NCBI RefSeq assembly: GCF_002294725.1
Contig: NZ_NSFT01000003.1
Coordinates: forward strand, 310,001 to 374,000
DNA length: 64,000 nucleotides
Direction: 5' to 3'
From: Mesorhizobium sp. WSM4313
GTDB taxonomy: Bacteria > Pseudomonadota > Alphaproteobacteria > Rhizobiales > Rhizobiaceae
The notes beneath the pieces are model-generated. The model had not been told where the DNA came from. It was given only the letters and a program-made list of their open reading frames with translations, and did no database searches. A program made the translations under genes and the position numbers. Positions 51,699 to 60,838 of this stretch are shown here, piece by piece. Position 1 is the stretch's first letter. Each line of letters starts with the position of its first letter.

Positions 51699-52556
51699 AT
51701 GAAGAAGATTCTCACCTCGCTGGCGCTGCTTGGCCTGGTGGTCGCGGGCACCGCTGCCATCGCCGCCGAAGAGGAACACAACGCGGCCGCTCCGACGCAT
51801 TTCCCGATCAACGAACCGAAGGAAATGAGCTGGAGCTTCGCCGGTCCGTTCGGCACCTATGACAAGGCGCAGCTGCAGCGCGGCCTGAAGGTCTACAAGG
51901 AAGTCTGCTCGGCCTGCCACTCGATGAACCTGGTGGCTTTCCGCACGCTGGAAGGCCTCGGCTATTCGGAGGCGCAGATCAAGACTTTGGCCGCCGAATA
52001 CACCATCCATGACGGCCCGAACGATGCCGGCGACATGTTCGATCGTCCCGGCAAGCCGTCGGATCACTTCCCGGCGCCGTTCCCGAACACGGAGGCCGCC
52101 GCTGCCGCCAATGGCGGCGCCGCGCCGCCCGACATGTCGCTGCTTGCCAAGGCGCGCGGCGTCGAGCGCGGCTTCCCGCGCTTCATCTTCGACATCTTCA
52201 CCCAGTATGCGCAGGGCGGCCCGGACTACATCCACTCGCTGCTCACCGGCTACGACCAGACGCCGCCGGCCGGCATGGTGATCCCGGAAGGCACGCACTA
52301 CAACCCGTACTTCCTGTCCGGCGTGTCGTTGAAGATGCCCAAGCCGCTCTCGGACGGCCAGGTGACCTATGACGACGGCTCGCCGCAGACCGTCGACCAG
52401 TATGCGCGCGACGTCTCGGCCTTCCTGATGTTCGCCGCCGAGCCGCATCTCGAGGATCGCAAGAAAACCGGCTTCCGCGTCATGATATTTCTGCTGGTCT
52501 TCGGCGCATTGGTCTACATGACCAAGCGCAGGGTGTGGGCCGACGTGGCGCACTGA
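51699..52556 (+). CDS. petC: Cytochrome c1 of the bc1 complex
   Basis: A 285-residue periplasmic, membrane-anchored c-type cytochrome. Signal peptide to about residue 22 (AAIAA), haem-attachment motif CSACH at 70-74, and a C-terminal anchor helix near 263-276 (MIFLLVFGALVYM) before basic KRR. ATG 51699 after GAGGGG. It passes electrons to soluble or membrane cytochrome c. Last gene of petABC, followed by a terminator. Confidence 0.97.
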   Translation: MKKILTSLALLGLVVAGTAAIAAEEEHNAAAPTHFPINEPKEMSWSFAGPFGTYDKAQLQRGLKVYKEVCSACHSMNLVAFRTLEGLGYSEAQIKTLAAEYTIHDGPNDAGDMFDRPGKPSDHFPAPFPNTEAAAAANGGAAPPDMSLLAKARGVERGFPRFIFDIFTQYAQGGPDYIHSLLTGYDQTPPAGMVIPEGTHYNPYFLSGVSLKMPKPLSDGQVTYDDGSPQTVDQYARDVSAFLMFAAEPHLEDRKKTGFRVMIFLLVFGALVYMTKRRVWADVAH

Positions 52557-52584
52557 GGGGGCGTCGATCGCAAGAATTTCAAAA

Positions 52585-52607
52585 GGGCGCCACAAGGCGC
52601 CCTTTTG
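52585..52607 (+). terminator. Intrinsic terminator of petABC
   Basis: A 7-bp stem (GGGCGCC 52585-52591 with GGCGCCC 52596-52602) with a four-base loop and TTTTG, 29 bases beyond petC; an A-run on the left allows reverse action. Confidence 0.85.
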
Positions 52608-52695
52608 TATTTCGGCACGCGCAAACCGGGGCCGTGTCACATGACCGTCATCGCTCGTGGCGATCCTGTCTCGCACTCACCAAAGGATCGCACCC

Positions 52696-53391
52696 ATGAA
52701 AAGATATGCATCGCTCGCGGCGGGTTTCCTGCTGCTTGTCACCGGATATGTCGCCCATGCCGATGAGGCCCAGCCTTTCGTCACCAGCAAGGACATTGAC
52801 CTGACGATGATCCTGCCGCCGCCACCGGCCAATGACTCGGCGGAAACCAAAGCCGAGCTCGGCGAGGTGCTGACGCTGCAGGTGACGCGCACGCCGGAAA
52901 TGGAAAAGCGCGCCATCGCCGACGCCGAGGAGAATATCTGGCGCTTCGCCGACGTCATGGGCCCGAATTTCAACAAGGAGAAGCTGCCGAAGTTCAGTGC
53001 CTTCTTCGATCGCGTCGTGGCGACCGAAGGCGCCGTCGTTGATCCGGCCAAGGATGTCTGGAAGCGGCCGCGGCCGCATCAGCTCAGCGATCTGGTCAAG
53101 CCGGTCGTGAAGCTGTCGAGCTCCGGTTCCTGGCCGTCTGGCCATGCGACGGTCGGCACCATGATGGGCATCGTCCTTGCCGACATGGTCCCCGAAAAGC
53201 CCGCCGAGATCATGGCGCGCGCGGCCGAATTCGCCCACAACCGCGTGGTCGGCGGCATCCACTATCCGTCCGACATCGAGATGGGCAAGATCTCCGGCAG
53301 CGTGATCGCCGCGGTCCTGCTCAACCGTCCAGATTTCAAGGCCGAGTACGAAGTGGCGCGCTCCGAGCTGCGCTCGGATCTCGGCATGTAG
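52696..53391 (+). CDS. Class A non-specific acid phosphatase (PAP2 family)
   Basis: A 231-residue exported phosphatase. Start ATG 52696 (MKRYASLAAG) after AAAGGA; signal peptide to about residue 22. The three-part PAP2 signature is complete: KX6RP at 119-127, PSGH at 147-150 with the acid-base His, and R183/H189/D193 in HNRVVGGIHYPSD with nucleophile His189. Related to PhoN/PhoC. It releases phosphate from organic phosphomonoesters in the periplasm. Single gene ended by the terminator at 53418-53442. Confidence 0.94.
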   Translation: MKRYASLAAGFLLLVTGYVAHADEAQPFVTSKDIDLTMILPPPPANDSAETKAELGEVLTLQVTRTPEMEKRAIADAEENIWRFADVMGPNFNKEKLPKFSAFFDRVVATEGAVVDPAKDVWKRPRPHQLSDLVKPVVKLSSSGSWPSGHATVGTMMGIVLADMVPEKPAEIMARAAEFAHNRVVGGIHYPSDIEMGKISGSVIAAVLLNRPDFKAEYEVARSELRSDLGM

Positions 53392-53417
53392 CCGCTCGGT
53401 AGCGCCTGCTTTTCGAA

Positions 53418-53442
53418 GGGCGCCTTCGCGGGCGCCCTTTTT
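53418..53442 (+). terminator. Intrinsic terminator of the acid phosphatase gene
   Basis: Stem GGGCGCC 53418-53424 with GGCGCCC 53431-53437, loop TTCGCG and five T, 26 bases beyond the stop. Confidence 0.85.
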
Positions 53443-53585
53443 CATTACGGCCGAGGCCGATGGGTGCCGATCCTTTGCCGGATGTGCTTGTCTCTGGCGC
53501 GACATCGCGGTAGCCGTTGTCGGTCGCGTCGGGCAGCAAAGGCCGACGCCGCCAAATCCGACAGCCGGACACGCGGAAAGCCTCG

Positions 53586-54131
53586 ATGAAATCCTCCCTT
53601 GAAGACACGCTGCTTGCGGCCATCCGCACCATTCCGGATTACCCCAGGCCCGGCATCCTGTTTCGCGACATCACCACGCTGCTTGGCGACGCGCGCGCCT
53701 TTCGCCGTGCCATCGACGAGCTGGTCCATCCCTATGCGGGATTGAAGATCGACAAGATCGCCGGCATCGAGGCGCGCGGCTTCATCCTCGGCGGCGCCGT
53801 GGCGCACCAGCTTTCGGCAGGCTTCGTGCCGATCCGCAAGAAAGGCAAGCTGCCCTACGAGACGGTGCGCGTCGCCTACAGCCTCGAATACGGCCTGGAC
53901 GAGATGGAGATGCACAAGGACGGCGTCTCGCCGGGCGAGAAGGTGATCGTGGTCGACGACCTGATCGCCACCGGCGGTACGGCGGAAGCCGCGGTGAAGC
54001 TGCTCAGGCAGATCGGCGCCGACATCGTCGCGGCATGCTTCGTCATCGACTTGCCCGACCTCGGCGGCCGCCAGAAGCTGGAAGCGCTAGGCGTGCCGGT
54101 GAGGACGTTGATCGGGTTCGAGGGGCATTGA
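53586..54131 (+). CDS. apt: Adenine phosphoribosyltransferase
   Basis: A 181-residue cytosolic salvage enzyme that makes AMP from adenine and PRPP. The PRPP-binding motif [14 protein letters not shown] lies at 120-133; [13 protein letters not shown] and the flexible loop [12 protein letters not shown] are also typical. ATG 53586 after GGAAAG. Its 3' end abuts the palindromic repeat at 54137, which may act as its terminator. Confidence 0.97.
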   Translation: MKSSLEDTLLAAIRTIPDYPRPGILFRDITTLLGDARAFRRAIDELVHPYAGLKIDKIAGIEARGFILGGAVAHQLSAGFVPIRKKGKLPYETVRVAYSLEYGLDEMEMHKDGVSPGEKVIVVDDLIATGGTAEAAVKLLRQIGADIVAACFVIDLPDLGGRQKLEALGVPVRTLIGFEGH

Positions 54132-54136
54132 TCTTT

Positions 54137-54281
54137 CCCTTCTCCCCTTGTGGGAGAAGGTGTCGCCGAAGGCGACGGATGAGGGGTGTTCCAGGGAACG
54201 CCAACGTCGCACTTCGCTGGAACACCCCTCATCCGTCTCGGCGCTGCGCGCCGATCCACCTTCTCCCACAAGGGGAGAAGG
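54137..54281. repeat. CTTCTCCCC-type palindromic repeat
   Basis: Third copy of the element at 6647-6791, with intact outer arms (CCCTTCTCCCCTTGTGGGAG) and inner arms (GATGAGGGGTGTTCC / GGAACACCCCTCATC). It fills the gap between the convergent apt and MaoC-like genes. Confidence 0.9.
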
Positions 54282-54288
54282 AGAGGCG

Positions 54289-54759
54289 CTATCCCACCTT
54301 CACCAGAACGGCGCTGTCGAACTCAATCACCTTGTCGCCGGTCGAATCGAAGCCTTCCGAACGCAGCGTCAGCAGGTTCCAGCCTGGGCGCCCGGCGAGC
54401 GGGCGGTGCGCCTGCGCGGTGCGCGTGAAAGTCACGGTCTCGCCGGCATAGACCGGCTTCAGCCATTTCAAATTGCGGAAGCCGGGCGAGGGGCCGAACT
54501 CGGGCTGCGGACCGGGGCCTGTCCAGCGCACGCCCTCGGTCTCCATGCGCTTTTCGAGATTGTATTTCATCCAGGTGGCGGCAGTGTGCCAGCCTGAGGC
54601 GCAGAGCCCGCCAAGCACGCTCTTCTTCGCCGCCTCTTCATCGACGTGGAAGACCTGCGGATCGTATTTGTTGGCGAACGCCTTGATCTCGTCGGCTTCG
54701 AATTTATGCGAGCCGAGCGTGACGGTCTCGCCGATCAGGAAATACTCGTCCAGGGTCAT
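54289..54759 (-). CDS. MaoC family dehydratase-like protein, second of a pair
   Basis: A 156-residue hotdog-fold protein of the MaoC/R-hydratase group. FANKYDPQVFHVDEEAAKKS carries the catalytic Asp and His of the (R)-hydratase motif, followed by GGLCASGWHTAATWMK. It starts four bases inside the end of the other MaoC gene and is clearly co-translated. The two likely form a heterodimer. Substrate (enoyl-CoA) not known. Confidence 0.92.
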   Translation of the reverse strand: MTLDEYFLIGETVTLGSHKFEADEIKAFANKYDPQVFHVDEEAAKKSVLGGLCASGWHTAATWMKYNLEKRMETEGVRWTGPGPQPEFGPSPGFRNLKWLKPVYAGETVTFTRTAQAHRPLAGRPGWNLLTLRSEGFDSTGDKVIEFDSAVLVKVG

Positions 54760-55226
54760 GACAGGTCCCTTGCGGCATCACGCGCGAGGAACATGCCAGT
54801 GTTTTCGAGCTCGAAGACGCTTTCGCCGCGCTGGTTGACGAGCTCGCTGCGCATGGTGATCAAGCCGAGCTGCGGCCTCGATTTCGACTGGCGCTTGGAA
54901 ATTATGGTGAGCGTGCCGGTAAGCCTGTCGCCGGCCAGCACCGGCTTCTTCCATTTCACATGCTCGATGCCGGGCGAGCCCTGCGAGGTCGAATCGAGCA
55001 GGAAGGCGTCGCACAGCATGCGCATGAACATCGCGCAGGTGTGCCAGCCCGAGGCCGAAAGACCGCCAAGAATGCTGGCCTTGCCGGCTTCCTCGTCGAG
55101 ATGCATCGGCTGGGCATCGAACTCCGCGGCGAATTCGATGATCTCGGCGGCACTTACGTCCTTGCTGCCGAGGTCGAGCGAGGCGCCCTCGGCGAAGTCC
55201 TCATAGGCCCAGGTCTTTCCGGTCAT
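54756..55226 (-). CDS. MaoC family dehydratase-like protein, first of a pair
   Basis: A 156-residue hotdog-fold protein. FAAEFDAQPMHLDEEAGKAS shows the Asp and His positions of (R)-specific enoyl-CoA hydratases, and GGLSASGWHTCAMFMRML follows. Same length and layout as its partner, so the pair looks like a duplication. No acyl-CoA gene is adjacent; corA lies upstream on the same strand but is separated by 114 bases. Confidence 0.92.
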   Translation of the reverse strand: MTGKTWAYEDFAEGASLDLGSKDVSAAEIIEFAAEFDAQPMHLDEEAGKASILGGLSASGWHTCAMFMRMLCDAFLLDSTSQGSPGIEHVKWKKPVLAGDRLTGTLTIISKRQSKSRPQLGLITMRSELVNQRGESVFELENTGMFLARDAARDLS

Positions 55227-55340
55227 GTCGGCAATCCGGTTGACGAACGCGATCCCCCAAGGATCGGAAAACCCGGATGCCGGCCCAAGTCGATTTGGTC
55301 AAGTGATTTCTGGTAAGCCAGCTGTCGCCGGCCAAGTCCG

Positions 55341-56315
55341 TCAGAGCCAGCCGCGGCGGCGGAAATACCAGAAGGGCAGGATCGCCGAGACCACCATCAG
55401 GGCGATGGCGAAGGGGTAGCCGAACTCCCATTTGAGCTCGGGGATGATGTCGAAGTTCATGCCGTAGATCGAGGCGACCAGCGTCGGCGGCAGGAAGATG
55501 ACGGCGGCGACCGAGAAGATCTTGATGATGGCATTCTGCTCGATCGAGATCATGCCGAGCGTGGCGTCGAGCAGGAAGGAGATCTTCTGCGACAGGAAGG
55601 TGGCATGGTCGGCGAGCGAGAGCACGTCGCGCGACAGCGTCTTGATGCGGGCGCGCACATCCTTGCTCATCTTGGTCTGGTCAGCGACGTGGGCGAGAAA
55701 GCCGGCCAGGCGCTGCAACGAGATCAGGCTGTCGCGGACCGAGGAAGCGATGTCCTCCTTGCGGCCGATGCCTTTCAGGAGCTCCTGGAAATCGCGGTTG
55801 CGCTTCGAGGCCTTGGTCGAGCGCGCTTCGAAAATGTCGCGCGAGATCGTTTCCACCTCGCGGCCGGCGCGCTCGAGGATGTCGGCCAGGCGATCGACGA
55901 TCGCCTCGAGGAGGCCGATCAGGATGGTGTCGCCGCTGGTGCAGCCGGTCGCCACCTTTTCGGCGCGCTGCGGGAAGGTCTTGAAGGCCTTGGGCTCGTG
56001 ATATCGGATGGTGATCAGCCTCTTGCCGGCGAGCGCGAAGGTCACCGGCGACATCAAGGGATCGTCGGCCTCGGTCTGCGCCGGCAGCACGGCGGTCATG
56101 AAGTAGCCGCCGTCCTCGATATAGAGCCGGCTCGAAATCTCGATCTCTTCCATCTCCTCGCGGGTCGGAATGGCAATGCCCAGCCAGCTCTCGATGCGCG
56201 CCTCTTCCTCCTTGGTCGGGTTGAGAAGGTCGGCCCAGACGACCCTGTCGCCATCCGCCGCAAGGTCCTCGGTAAGACGCAGGCGATCATTGTCCACGAC
56301 GAAGGTTTTTATCAT
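55341..56315 (-). CDS. corA: Magnesium/cobalt transport protein CorA family
   Basis: A 324-residue divalent-cation channel. A long cytosolic alpha/beta and coiled-coil part is followed by helix 1 (IFSVAAVIFLPPTLVASIYG), the ion-selecting GMN motif at 285-287, a short loop and helix 2 (FAIALMVVSAILPFWYF), ending RRRGWL. It carries Mg2+ into the cell as a pentamer. Single gene; no Mg-sensing leader was recognised in the 19-base gap to ychF, so it may be transcribed with ychF. Confidence 0.95.
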   Translation of the reverse strand: MIKTFVVDNDRLRLTEDLAADGDRVVWADLLNPTKEEEARIESWLGIAIPTREEMEEIEISSRLYIEDGGYFMTAVLPAQTEADDPLMSPVTFALAGKRLITIRYHEPKAFKTFPQRAEKVATGCTSGDTILIGLLEAIVDRLADILERAGREVETISRDIFEARSTKASKRNRDFQELLKGIGRKEDIASSVRDSLISLQRLAGFLAHVADQTKMSKDVRARIKTLSRDVLSLADHATFLSQKISFLLDATLGMISIEQNAIIKIFSVAAVIFLPPTLVASIYGMNFDIIPELKWEFGYPFAIALMVVSAILPFWYFRRRGWL

Positions 56316-56334
56316 CGCCGGGTCTCCCTGGAGA

Positions 56335-57438
56335 TCAGGTGTTGAACTTGAACAGCATGATGTCGCCGTCCTGAACGACGTATTCCTTGCCCTCGTCGCG
56401 CGCCTTGCCAGCTTCCTTGGCGGCTGCCTCGCCGCCCAGCGTGACGAAGTCGTTGTAGGAGATCGTCTGGGCGCGGATGAAGCCGCGCTCGAAGTCGGTG
56501 TGGATGACGCCGGCCGCCTGCGGCGCCTTATCGCCCTTGTGGATCGTCCAGGCGCGCGTTTCCTTCGGCCCGACGGTGAAATAGGTGATCAGGTGCAGGA
56601 GCTCGTAGCCGGCGCGGATCACCTTGTTGAGGCCCGGCTCATCGAGGCCGATCGAGGCAAGGAACTCCATTTCCTCCTCGTCTGAAAGCTGGGCGACTTC
56701 AGCCTCGATCGCCGCTGAGATCACAACCGTGCCGGCGCCCTGCGCGGCCGCCATTTTCTCCACCGCCCTGGTGTGCTCGTTGCCGGTGGCGGCGTCCGCC
56801 TCGGCGACGTTGCAGACATAGAGAACGGGATGCGAGGTGAGCAGATTCAGCCCCTGCAGGATGCGCAGGTCCTCCGCGGCGATGCCGTTGAGCAGGAAGC
56901 GCGTCGGCTTGCCGGCCTGCAGAAGCTCGAGCGCGGCCTCCATCATGGGCAGGACGGCCATGGCTTCCTTGTCCTTGCCGGCGGCGCGCTTGCGGATCTG
57001 GGCGATGCGGCGCTCGAGGCTTTCGAGGTCGGCGAGCATCAGCTCGGTCTCGACCGTCTCGGCGTCGGCGACAGGGTCGATACGGCCTTCGACATGGGTG
57101 ATGTCGTCATCCTCGAAGCAGCGCAGCACATGCACAATGGCGTCGACCTCGCGGATGTTGGCGAGGAACTGGTTGCCCAGCCCTTCGCCCTTGGAGGCGC
57201 CGCGCACCAGGCCGGCGATATCGACGAAGGAGATGCGGGTCGGAATGATCTCCTTCGACTTGCCGATCGCCGCGATCTTCTGCAGGCGCGGGTCGGGCAC
57301 CGCCACCTCGCCGGTGTTCGGCTCGATGGTGCAGAAAGGATAGTTGGCGGCCTGCGCGGCGGCCGTCCTGGTCAGCGCGTTGAACAGCGTCGACTTGCCG
57401 ACGTTGGGCAAGCCAACGATGCCACATTTGAAACCCAT
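56335..57438 (-). CDS. ychF: Redox-regulated ATPase YchF
   Basis: A 367-residue universal P-loop protein of the Obg group that hydrolyses ATP and binds ribosomes. P-loop GLPNVGKST at 9-17, switch 2 [19 protein letters not shown], the altered G4 motif (NVAE near 210) that favours ATP, and a C-terminal TGS domain ending in [11 protein letters not shown]. It lies upstream of corA and downstream of pth on the same strand. Confidence 0.97.
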   Translation of the reverse strand: MGFKCGIVGLPNVGKSTLFNALTRTAAAQAANYPFCTIEPNTGEVAVPDPRLQKIAAIGKSKEIIPTRISFVDIAGLVRGASKGEGLGNQFLANIREVDAIVHVLRCFEDDDITHVEGRIDPVADAETVETELMLADLESLERRIAQIRKRAAGKDKEAMAVLPMMEAALELLQAGKPTRFLLNGIAAEDLRILQGLNLLTSHPVLYVCNVAEADAATGNEHTRAVEKMAAAQGAGTVVISAAIEAEVAQLSDEEEMEFLASIGLDEPGLNKVIRAGYELLHLITYFTVGPKETRAWTIHKGDKAPQAAGVIHTDFERGFIRAQTISYNDFVTLGGEAAAKEAGKARDEGKEYVVQDGDIMLFKFNT

Positions 57439-57532
57439 GTTCGTCCAATCCTGTCGGAAATTCGATTTTGGTGAGGGCTATGGGCGATAGGGGTGACGAA
57501 CGTCAAGCCCCATGCCTTTATCGTGACAGGGC

Positions 57533-57640
57533 CTAAAGCGCGTCGCGATCTTTTAGATTCGCTCCCTGCGCTTTAGGCTTTTGATTTTGCGCATGTCTTT
57601 ACCCCGAAACCGGTTCCCACTTTCGGGAGACATGCTTTAG
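57533..57640. repeat. RIME-like repeat (modules D and B)
   Basis: Module D, TAAAGCGCGTCGCGATCTTT to CCCTGCGCTTTA, is a hairpin; module B follows from about 57585 with ACCGGTTCCCACTTTCGG and ACATGCTTTAG. It lies between ychF and pth; the final CTTTAG contains the stop codon of pth on the minus strand (CTA at 57637-57639). Confidence 0.85.
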
Positions 57641-58359
57641 TCCTTGCCAAAGAGCTTCTTCAGCATGGCAGCCATCGGGCCGCTTTCTGGAAGCTTTGCC
57701 GCCGGCTGCTGCGGGCGCGCCTGGCGGACATGGCTTTGCTGCTTCGGCGCCTTGGGCGGCGGGCGGTCGTCGTCGCCGGTCGGCACAAGCTTGTCGCGCA
57801 AGGCGAGCGTGACGCGGTTCATGAACGAGCTGTCGTCGCCCTTGGCGAGCAAGCCGGCAGCGTCGGCGATTGCGTCCAGCAGGACATCGAGCCACTCGCG
57901 GTCGGCCTTGGCGAAATCGCCAAGCACATGGCCGTGCACCATCTCCTTGACGCCGGGATGGCCGACGCCGATGCGCACCCGGCGATAGGCGTTGCCGACA
58001 TGCTGGTCGAGCGAGCGGATGCCGTTATGGCCGCCGGAGCCGCCGCCCACCTTGACCCGGAGCTTGCCGGCAGCAAGGTCGATCTCGTCGTAGAAGACGG
58101 TGAGGGCGGATGGTTCGAGCTTGTAGAAGCGCAGCGCTTCGCCGACCGACTGTCCGGAGAGGTTCATGAAGGTCTGCGGCTTGATCAGCAGGATTTTTTC
58201 GCCGCCGAGCGTGCCTTCTGAGACCAGGCCCTGGAATTTTCTCGACCAGGGCGAAAAGGAATGGCGGCGGGCAATCGCGTCCGCCGCCATGAAGCCGACG
58301 TTGTGCCGGTTGTTTTCGTATTTCGCGCCCGGATTGCCGAGGCCTGCAAAGACAAGCAT
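57637..58359 (-). CDS. pth: Peptidyl-tRNA hydrolase
   Basis: A 240-residue enzyme that frees tRNA from dropped-off peptidyl-t[21 protein letters not shown] at the N-terminus carries the catalytic His (19) and Asn (9); [23 protein letters not shown] and [14 protein letters not shown] follow. It is about 45 residues longer than E. coli Pth owing to a Pro/Gln-rich tail ([20 protein letters not shown]), common in rhizobia. Like the 434-aa gene at 5277, it ends inside a RIME module. Confidence 0.96.
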   Translation of the reverse strand: MLVFAGLGNPGAKYENNRHNVGFMAADAIARRHSFSPWSRKFQGLVSEGTLGGEKILLIKPQTFMNLSGQSVGEALRFYKLEPSALTVFYDEIDLAAGKLRVKVGGGSGGHNGIRSLDQHVGNAYRRVRIGVGHPGVKEMVHGHVLGDFAKADREWLDVLLDAIADAAGLLAKGDDSSFMNRVTLALRDKLVPTGDDDRPPPKAPKQQSHVRQARPQQPAAKLPESGPMAAMLKKLFGKD

Positions 58360-58375
58360 CGCCGCCTCCAGACTT

Positions 58376-58428
58376 AGAGCACGATGCCGAAAAGTGGGAA
58401 GCGGTTTTCGGAAAACATCATGCTCTAT
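58376..58428. repeat. RIME-like module B
   Basis: AGAGCACGATGCCGAAAAGT and ACATCATGCTCT are the arms of the palindrome, around GGGAAGCGGTTTTCGG; the reverse of the module at 5229-5280. It lies between rplY and pth. Confidence 0.8.
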
Positions 58429-58470
58429 TTCTTTAGTTTAGAGCCGGATGAAATCATCCGGCTCGGAGAA

Positions 58471-59112
58471 TTACTTCTCTTCGGCCTCCGGAGCCGCCGT
58501 CTCTTCCACAGCTTCCGTGGTCGCTTCCGTCTCCGGCTTCATCGCCGACGAGCCGGCAACGGTCGCGATGGTGAAATCGCGATCGGAGATGACCGGCTTG
58601 ACGCCGGCCGGCAGCTTGACCGCCGAGATATGGATCGAATCGCCGATGTCGGTGCCGGTGAGATCGACGGTGATGAACTCCGGGATCGCGTTGGCCGGGC
58701 AGTGGAACTCGACTTCGTGACGAACGATGTTGAGCACGCCGCCGCGCTTGATGCCTGGCGACTTGTCTTCATTGATGAAGTGGACAGGCACGTCGACATT
58801 GACTTCGGTGTCCTTGCCGATGCGCAGGAAGTCGACATGGACAGGAAAATCCTTGACCGGGTCGAGCTGGAAATCCTTCGGCAGGACCTGGATCTTCTTG
58901 CCGTCGACATCGATCGTGGCGATCGTGGTCAGAAACCCGCCGCCATGGATCTTGTAGAAGATGTCCTTGTAGTTGAGCGCAATCGCCAGGGGAGGCTGCT
59001 TGTCGCCATAGATAACTGCAGGCACTTTACCGTCGCGACGAACTGCACGGGCGGACCCCTTACCGACCTGTTCGCGCGCTTCGGCTTTCAGCTCATAAGC
59101 ATCGTGGCTCAT
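58471..59112 (-). CDS. rplY: 50S ribosomal protein L25/Ctc
   Basis: A 213-residue ribosomal protein of the long (TL5/Ctc) form that binds 5S rRNA. The N-terminal L25 domain has [20 protein letters not shown] and VIYGDKQPP; the beta-rich second domain is followed by an acidic Glu/Ala/Thr tail ([20 protein letters not shown]). ATG 59112 ([10 protein letters not shown]) after AAAGGAAA is the start. Followed by pth in the order usual in Proteobacteria. Confidence 0.97.
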   Translation of the reverse strand: MSHDAYELKAEAREQVGKGSARAVRRDGKVPAVIYGDKQPPLAIALNYKDIFYKIHGGGFLTTIATIDVDGKKIQVLPKDFQLDPVKDFPVHVDFLRIGKDTEVNVDVPVHFINEDKSPGIKRGGVLNIVRHEVEFHCPANAIPEFITVDLTGTDIGDSIHISAVKLPAGVKPVISDRDFTIATVAGSSAMKPETEATTEAVEETAAPEAEEK

Positions 59113-59458
59113 GGCATTTCCTTTCGCGTGTTGTGGAGCGTTCGCGGCCGGCAAACCCGTCCGTAAACGTCGAAAGCCGTCGCGGCCTTGCACGATCTGT
59201 CGATGCGTTTGGCGATCCAAAAGCGTCTAGAGGATCATGCAGGCCCGGCCGGCCTTCCTCCGCGTTGCCTCCAAGGGTGTCTACGCGGGTGGCGGCTCTA
59301 TAGCGGAAGGCGGGCAAGGGTGCAAGCGGTTGGCCGGGCGGGTTGCGGGCGGTTTCCGGTGCCGAAAGGATAAACCGGAAATCCGACTTGCGGCAAATGT
59401 AGGAACGCGCAGTTCTCAGCCGTCCTGCGGGCATGTGGCCAAATCCATGGGGACCAAT
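59113..59458. other. Divergent intergenic region between rplY and the glutathione transferase gene
   Basis: A 346-base gap that must hold the promoters of rplY (minus) and of the GST-like gene (plus). No gene, hairpin or known riboswitch was recognised. Confidence 0.4.
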
Positions 59459-60103
59459 ATGAAGCTTCTGTTCAGCCGCAATCCCAATCCTCGCCTCGCG
59501 GTCGCGACGGCGCGCCATCTCAAGGCGGAGATCGCGTTCGAGTTCGCATCGCCCATGGCGCCGGGGCAGGCCGAACGCTATCGCGCGCTGAACCCCAATC
59601 TGACCTTGCCGATCCTGGTCGGGCCGGGATGGAGTCTTTGGGAGGCCGATGCCATCGCCTGCCGGCTTTCGCGCGAGATGCATTCGGATTTCTGGCGCGG
59701 CGGGCAGGACGAGCCGGACATGATCCGCTGGATCAGCTGGGGCAAGGAACGGTTCGCTTTCGCTTGCGACATGGTGCATTTCGAGCGTGGGACCAAGCAG
59801 CGCTATGGACTCGGTCCTATCGACCACGCGCTGGTCGAGGAGGGATTGAGGCAGTTCCACGCCGCCGCCGCGATCCTCGAGCCTGAGCTTGCCGGACGCG
59901 AATGGCTGGTCGGCAATTCCGTCTCCTATGCCGACTTCCGCATGGCGACGTTCCTGCCTTTCAACGATGCCGCCCGATTGCCGCTCGACGACTACCCATC
60001 TATCCGCCGCTGGTATGGCCGGCTCGAGGCGATCGATGCCTGGCGCGACCCGTTCCAGGGACTTCAGGCGCCTCCACTGGCTCCGGTCAAGATCGAGGCC
60101 TGA
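59459..60103 (+). CDS. Glutathione S-transferase family protein
   Basis: A 214-residue protein with a thioredoxin-like N-terminal domain (MKLLFSRNPNPRLAVATARH, NPNLTLPILV with the cis-Pro, EADAIACRL) and a helical C-terminal domain containing GREWLVGNSVSYADFRMATF, the typical GST capping motif. ATG 59459 is used because GGGGA lies at the right distance; a start at 59447 is possible. Substrate unknown. A terminator hairpin follows at 60136. Confidence 0.9.
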   Translation: MKLLFSRNPNPRLAVATARHLKAEIAFEFASPMAPGQAERYRALNPNLTLPILVGPGWSLWEADAIACRLSREMHSDFWRGGQDEPDMIRWISWGKERFAFACDMVHFERGTKQRYGLGPIDHALVEEGLRQFHAAAAILEPELAGREWLVGNSVSYADFRMATFLPFNDAARLPLDDYPSIRRWYGRLEAIDAWRDPFQGLQAPPLAPVKIEA

Positions 60104-60135
60104 CCCGCATGGGCTGAACCAATCAACGCTTCTCC

Positions 60136-60169
60136 CGCGCAAACTCAATCCGTTTGCGCGGCGCGTTTT
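60136..60169 (+). terminator. Probable terminator of the glutathione transferase gene
   Basis: A 9-bp stem (CGCGCAAAC 60136-60144 with GTTTGCGCG 60152-60160) and TTTT at 60166-60169. The T-run is short, so strength is uncertain. Confidence 0.6.
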
Positions 60170-60197
60170 GAAATCTTCTCGCTCATTTAATTATACA
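60168..60197 (+). promoter_or_regulatory. Candidate promoter of the organosulfur operon
   Basis: TTGAAA (60168-60173), 18 bases, TATACA (60192-60197), in an AT-rich patch unusual for this genome, about 47 bases before the start at 60244. Match is partial; inference. Confidence 0.4.
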
Positions 60198-60243
60198 AAA
60201 TCTGTAGTCTTAATGAAGAAGTGTCCGCGAGGAGAGCCCGAAC

Positions 60244-60801
60244 ATGACAAAGAAGCTGGTGGTTGGATTTTCCGGCAATCTGACCCGTCCGTCAAAGACC
60301 AAGGCATTTATCACGCAGATCGCGGACGAAGCGGCTGGCCGCATCGGGGCGGCCTCGGCGGTCCATGACATTGAAGATCTCGGTCTATCGTTCCCGTCGG
60401 CACGGCGCATTTCCGATCTCGATCAAACGGCGCGCAATATCGTTGAGCAATTGCTCGGCGCCGACGTTCTGGTGGTGGGGTCGCCGACCTTCAAAGGCAG
60501 CTATACCGGACTTTTCAAGCACTTGTTCGATCTGCTCGATCCGTCGTCGCTGCGCGGCAAGCCGATCATTCTCGTTGCCACGGGCGGCGGCGAGCGCCAT
60601 TCGCTGATCGTCGAGCATCAGCTGCGGCCGCTGTTCGGATTCTTCGAAGCGCTCACCATGCCGACCGCGATCTACGCTTCCGACAAGGATTTCACCGACG
60701 GCGTGCTGGTGTCGGAAGCTACCCAAGCCCGCGCCCGACAGGCCGTTGCCGAGGTTTTGCGCATCGTTGGCGAAACTCGCAGCGTCGGCCTCGCCGCCTG
60801 A
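60244..60801 (+). CDS. NADPH-dependent FMN reductase, flavodoxin-like
   Basis: A 185-residue flavin reductase (SsuE/MsuE family). VGFSGNLTRPSKTKAF binds the flavin phosphate, and VVGSPTFKGSYTGLFKHLFD is the conserved mid-region; LVATGGGERHSL is also typical. It would supply FMNH2 to the monooxygenase encoded 37 bases downstream. Start after GAGGAG. First gene of an operon with monooxygenase, permease and binding protein. Confidence 0.93.
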   Translation: MTKKLVVGFSGNLTRPSKTKAFITQIADEAAGRIGAASAVHDIEDLGLSFPSARRISDLDQTARNIVEQLLGADVLVVGSPTFKGSYTGLFKHLFDLLDPSSLRGKPIILVATGGGERHSLIVEHQLRPLFGFFEALTMPTAIYASDKDFTDGVLVSEATQARARQAVAEVLRIVGETRSVGLAA

Positions 60802-60838
60802 ATTCAGGCAGTCGTTTTGGAACCCGAAGGATCAGCCC

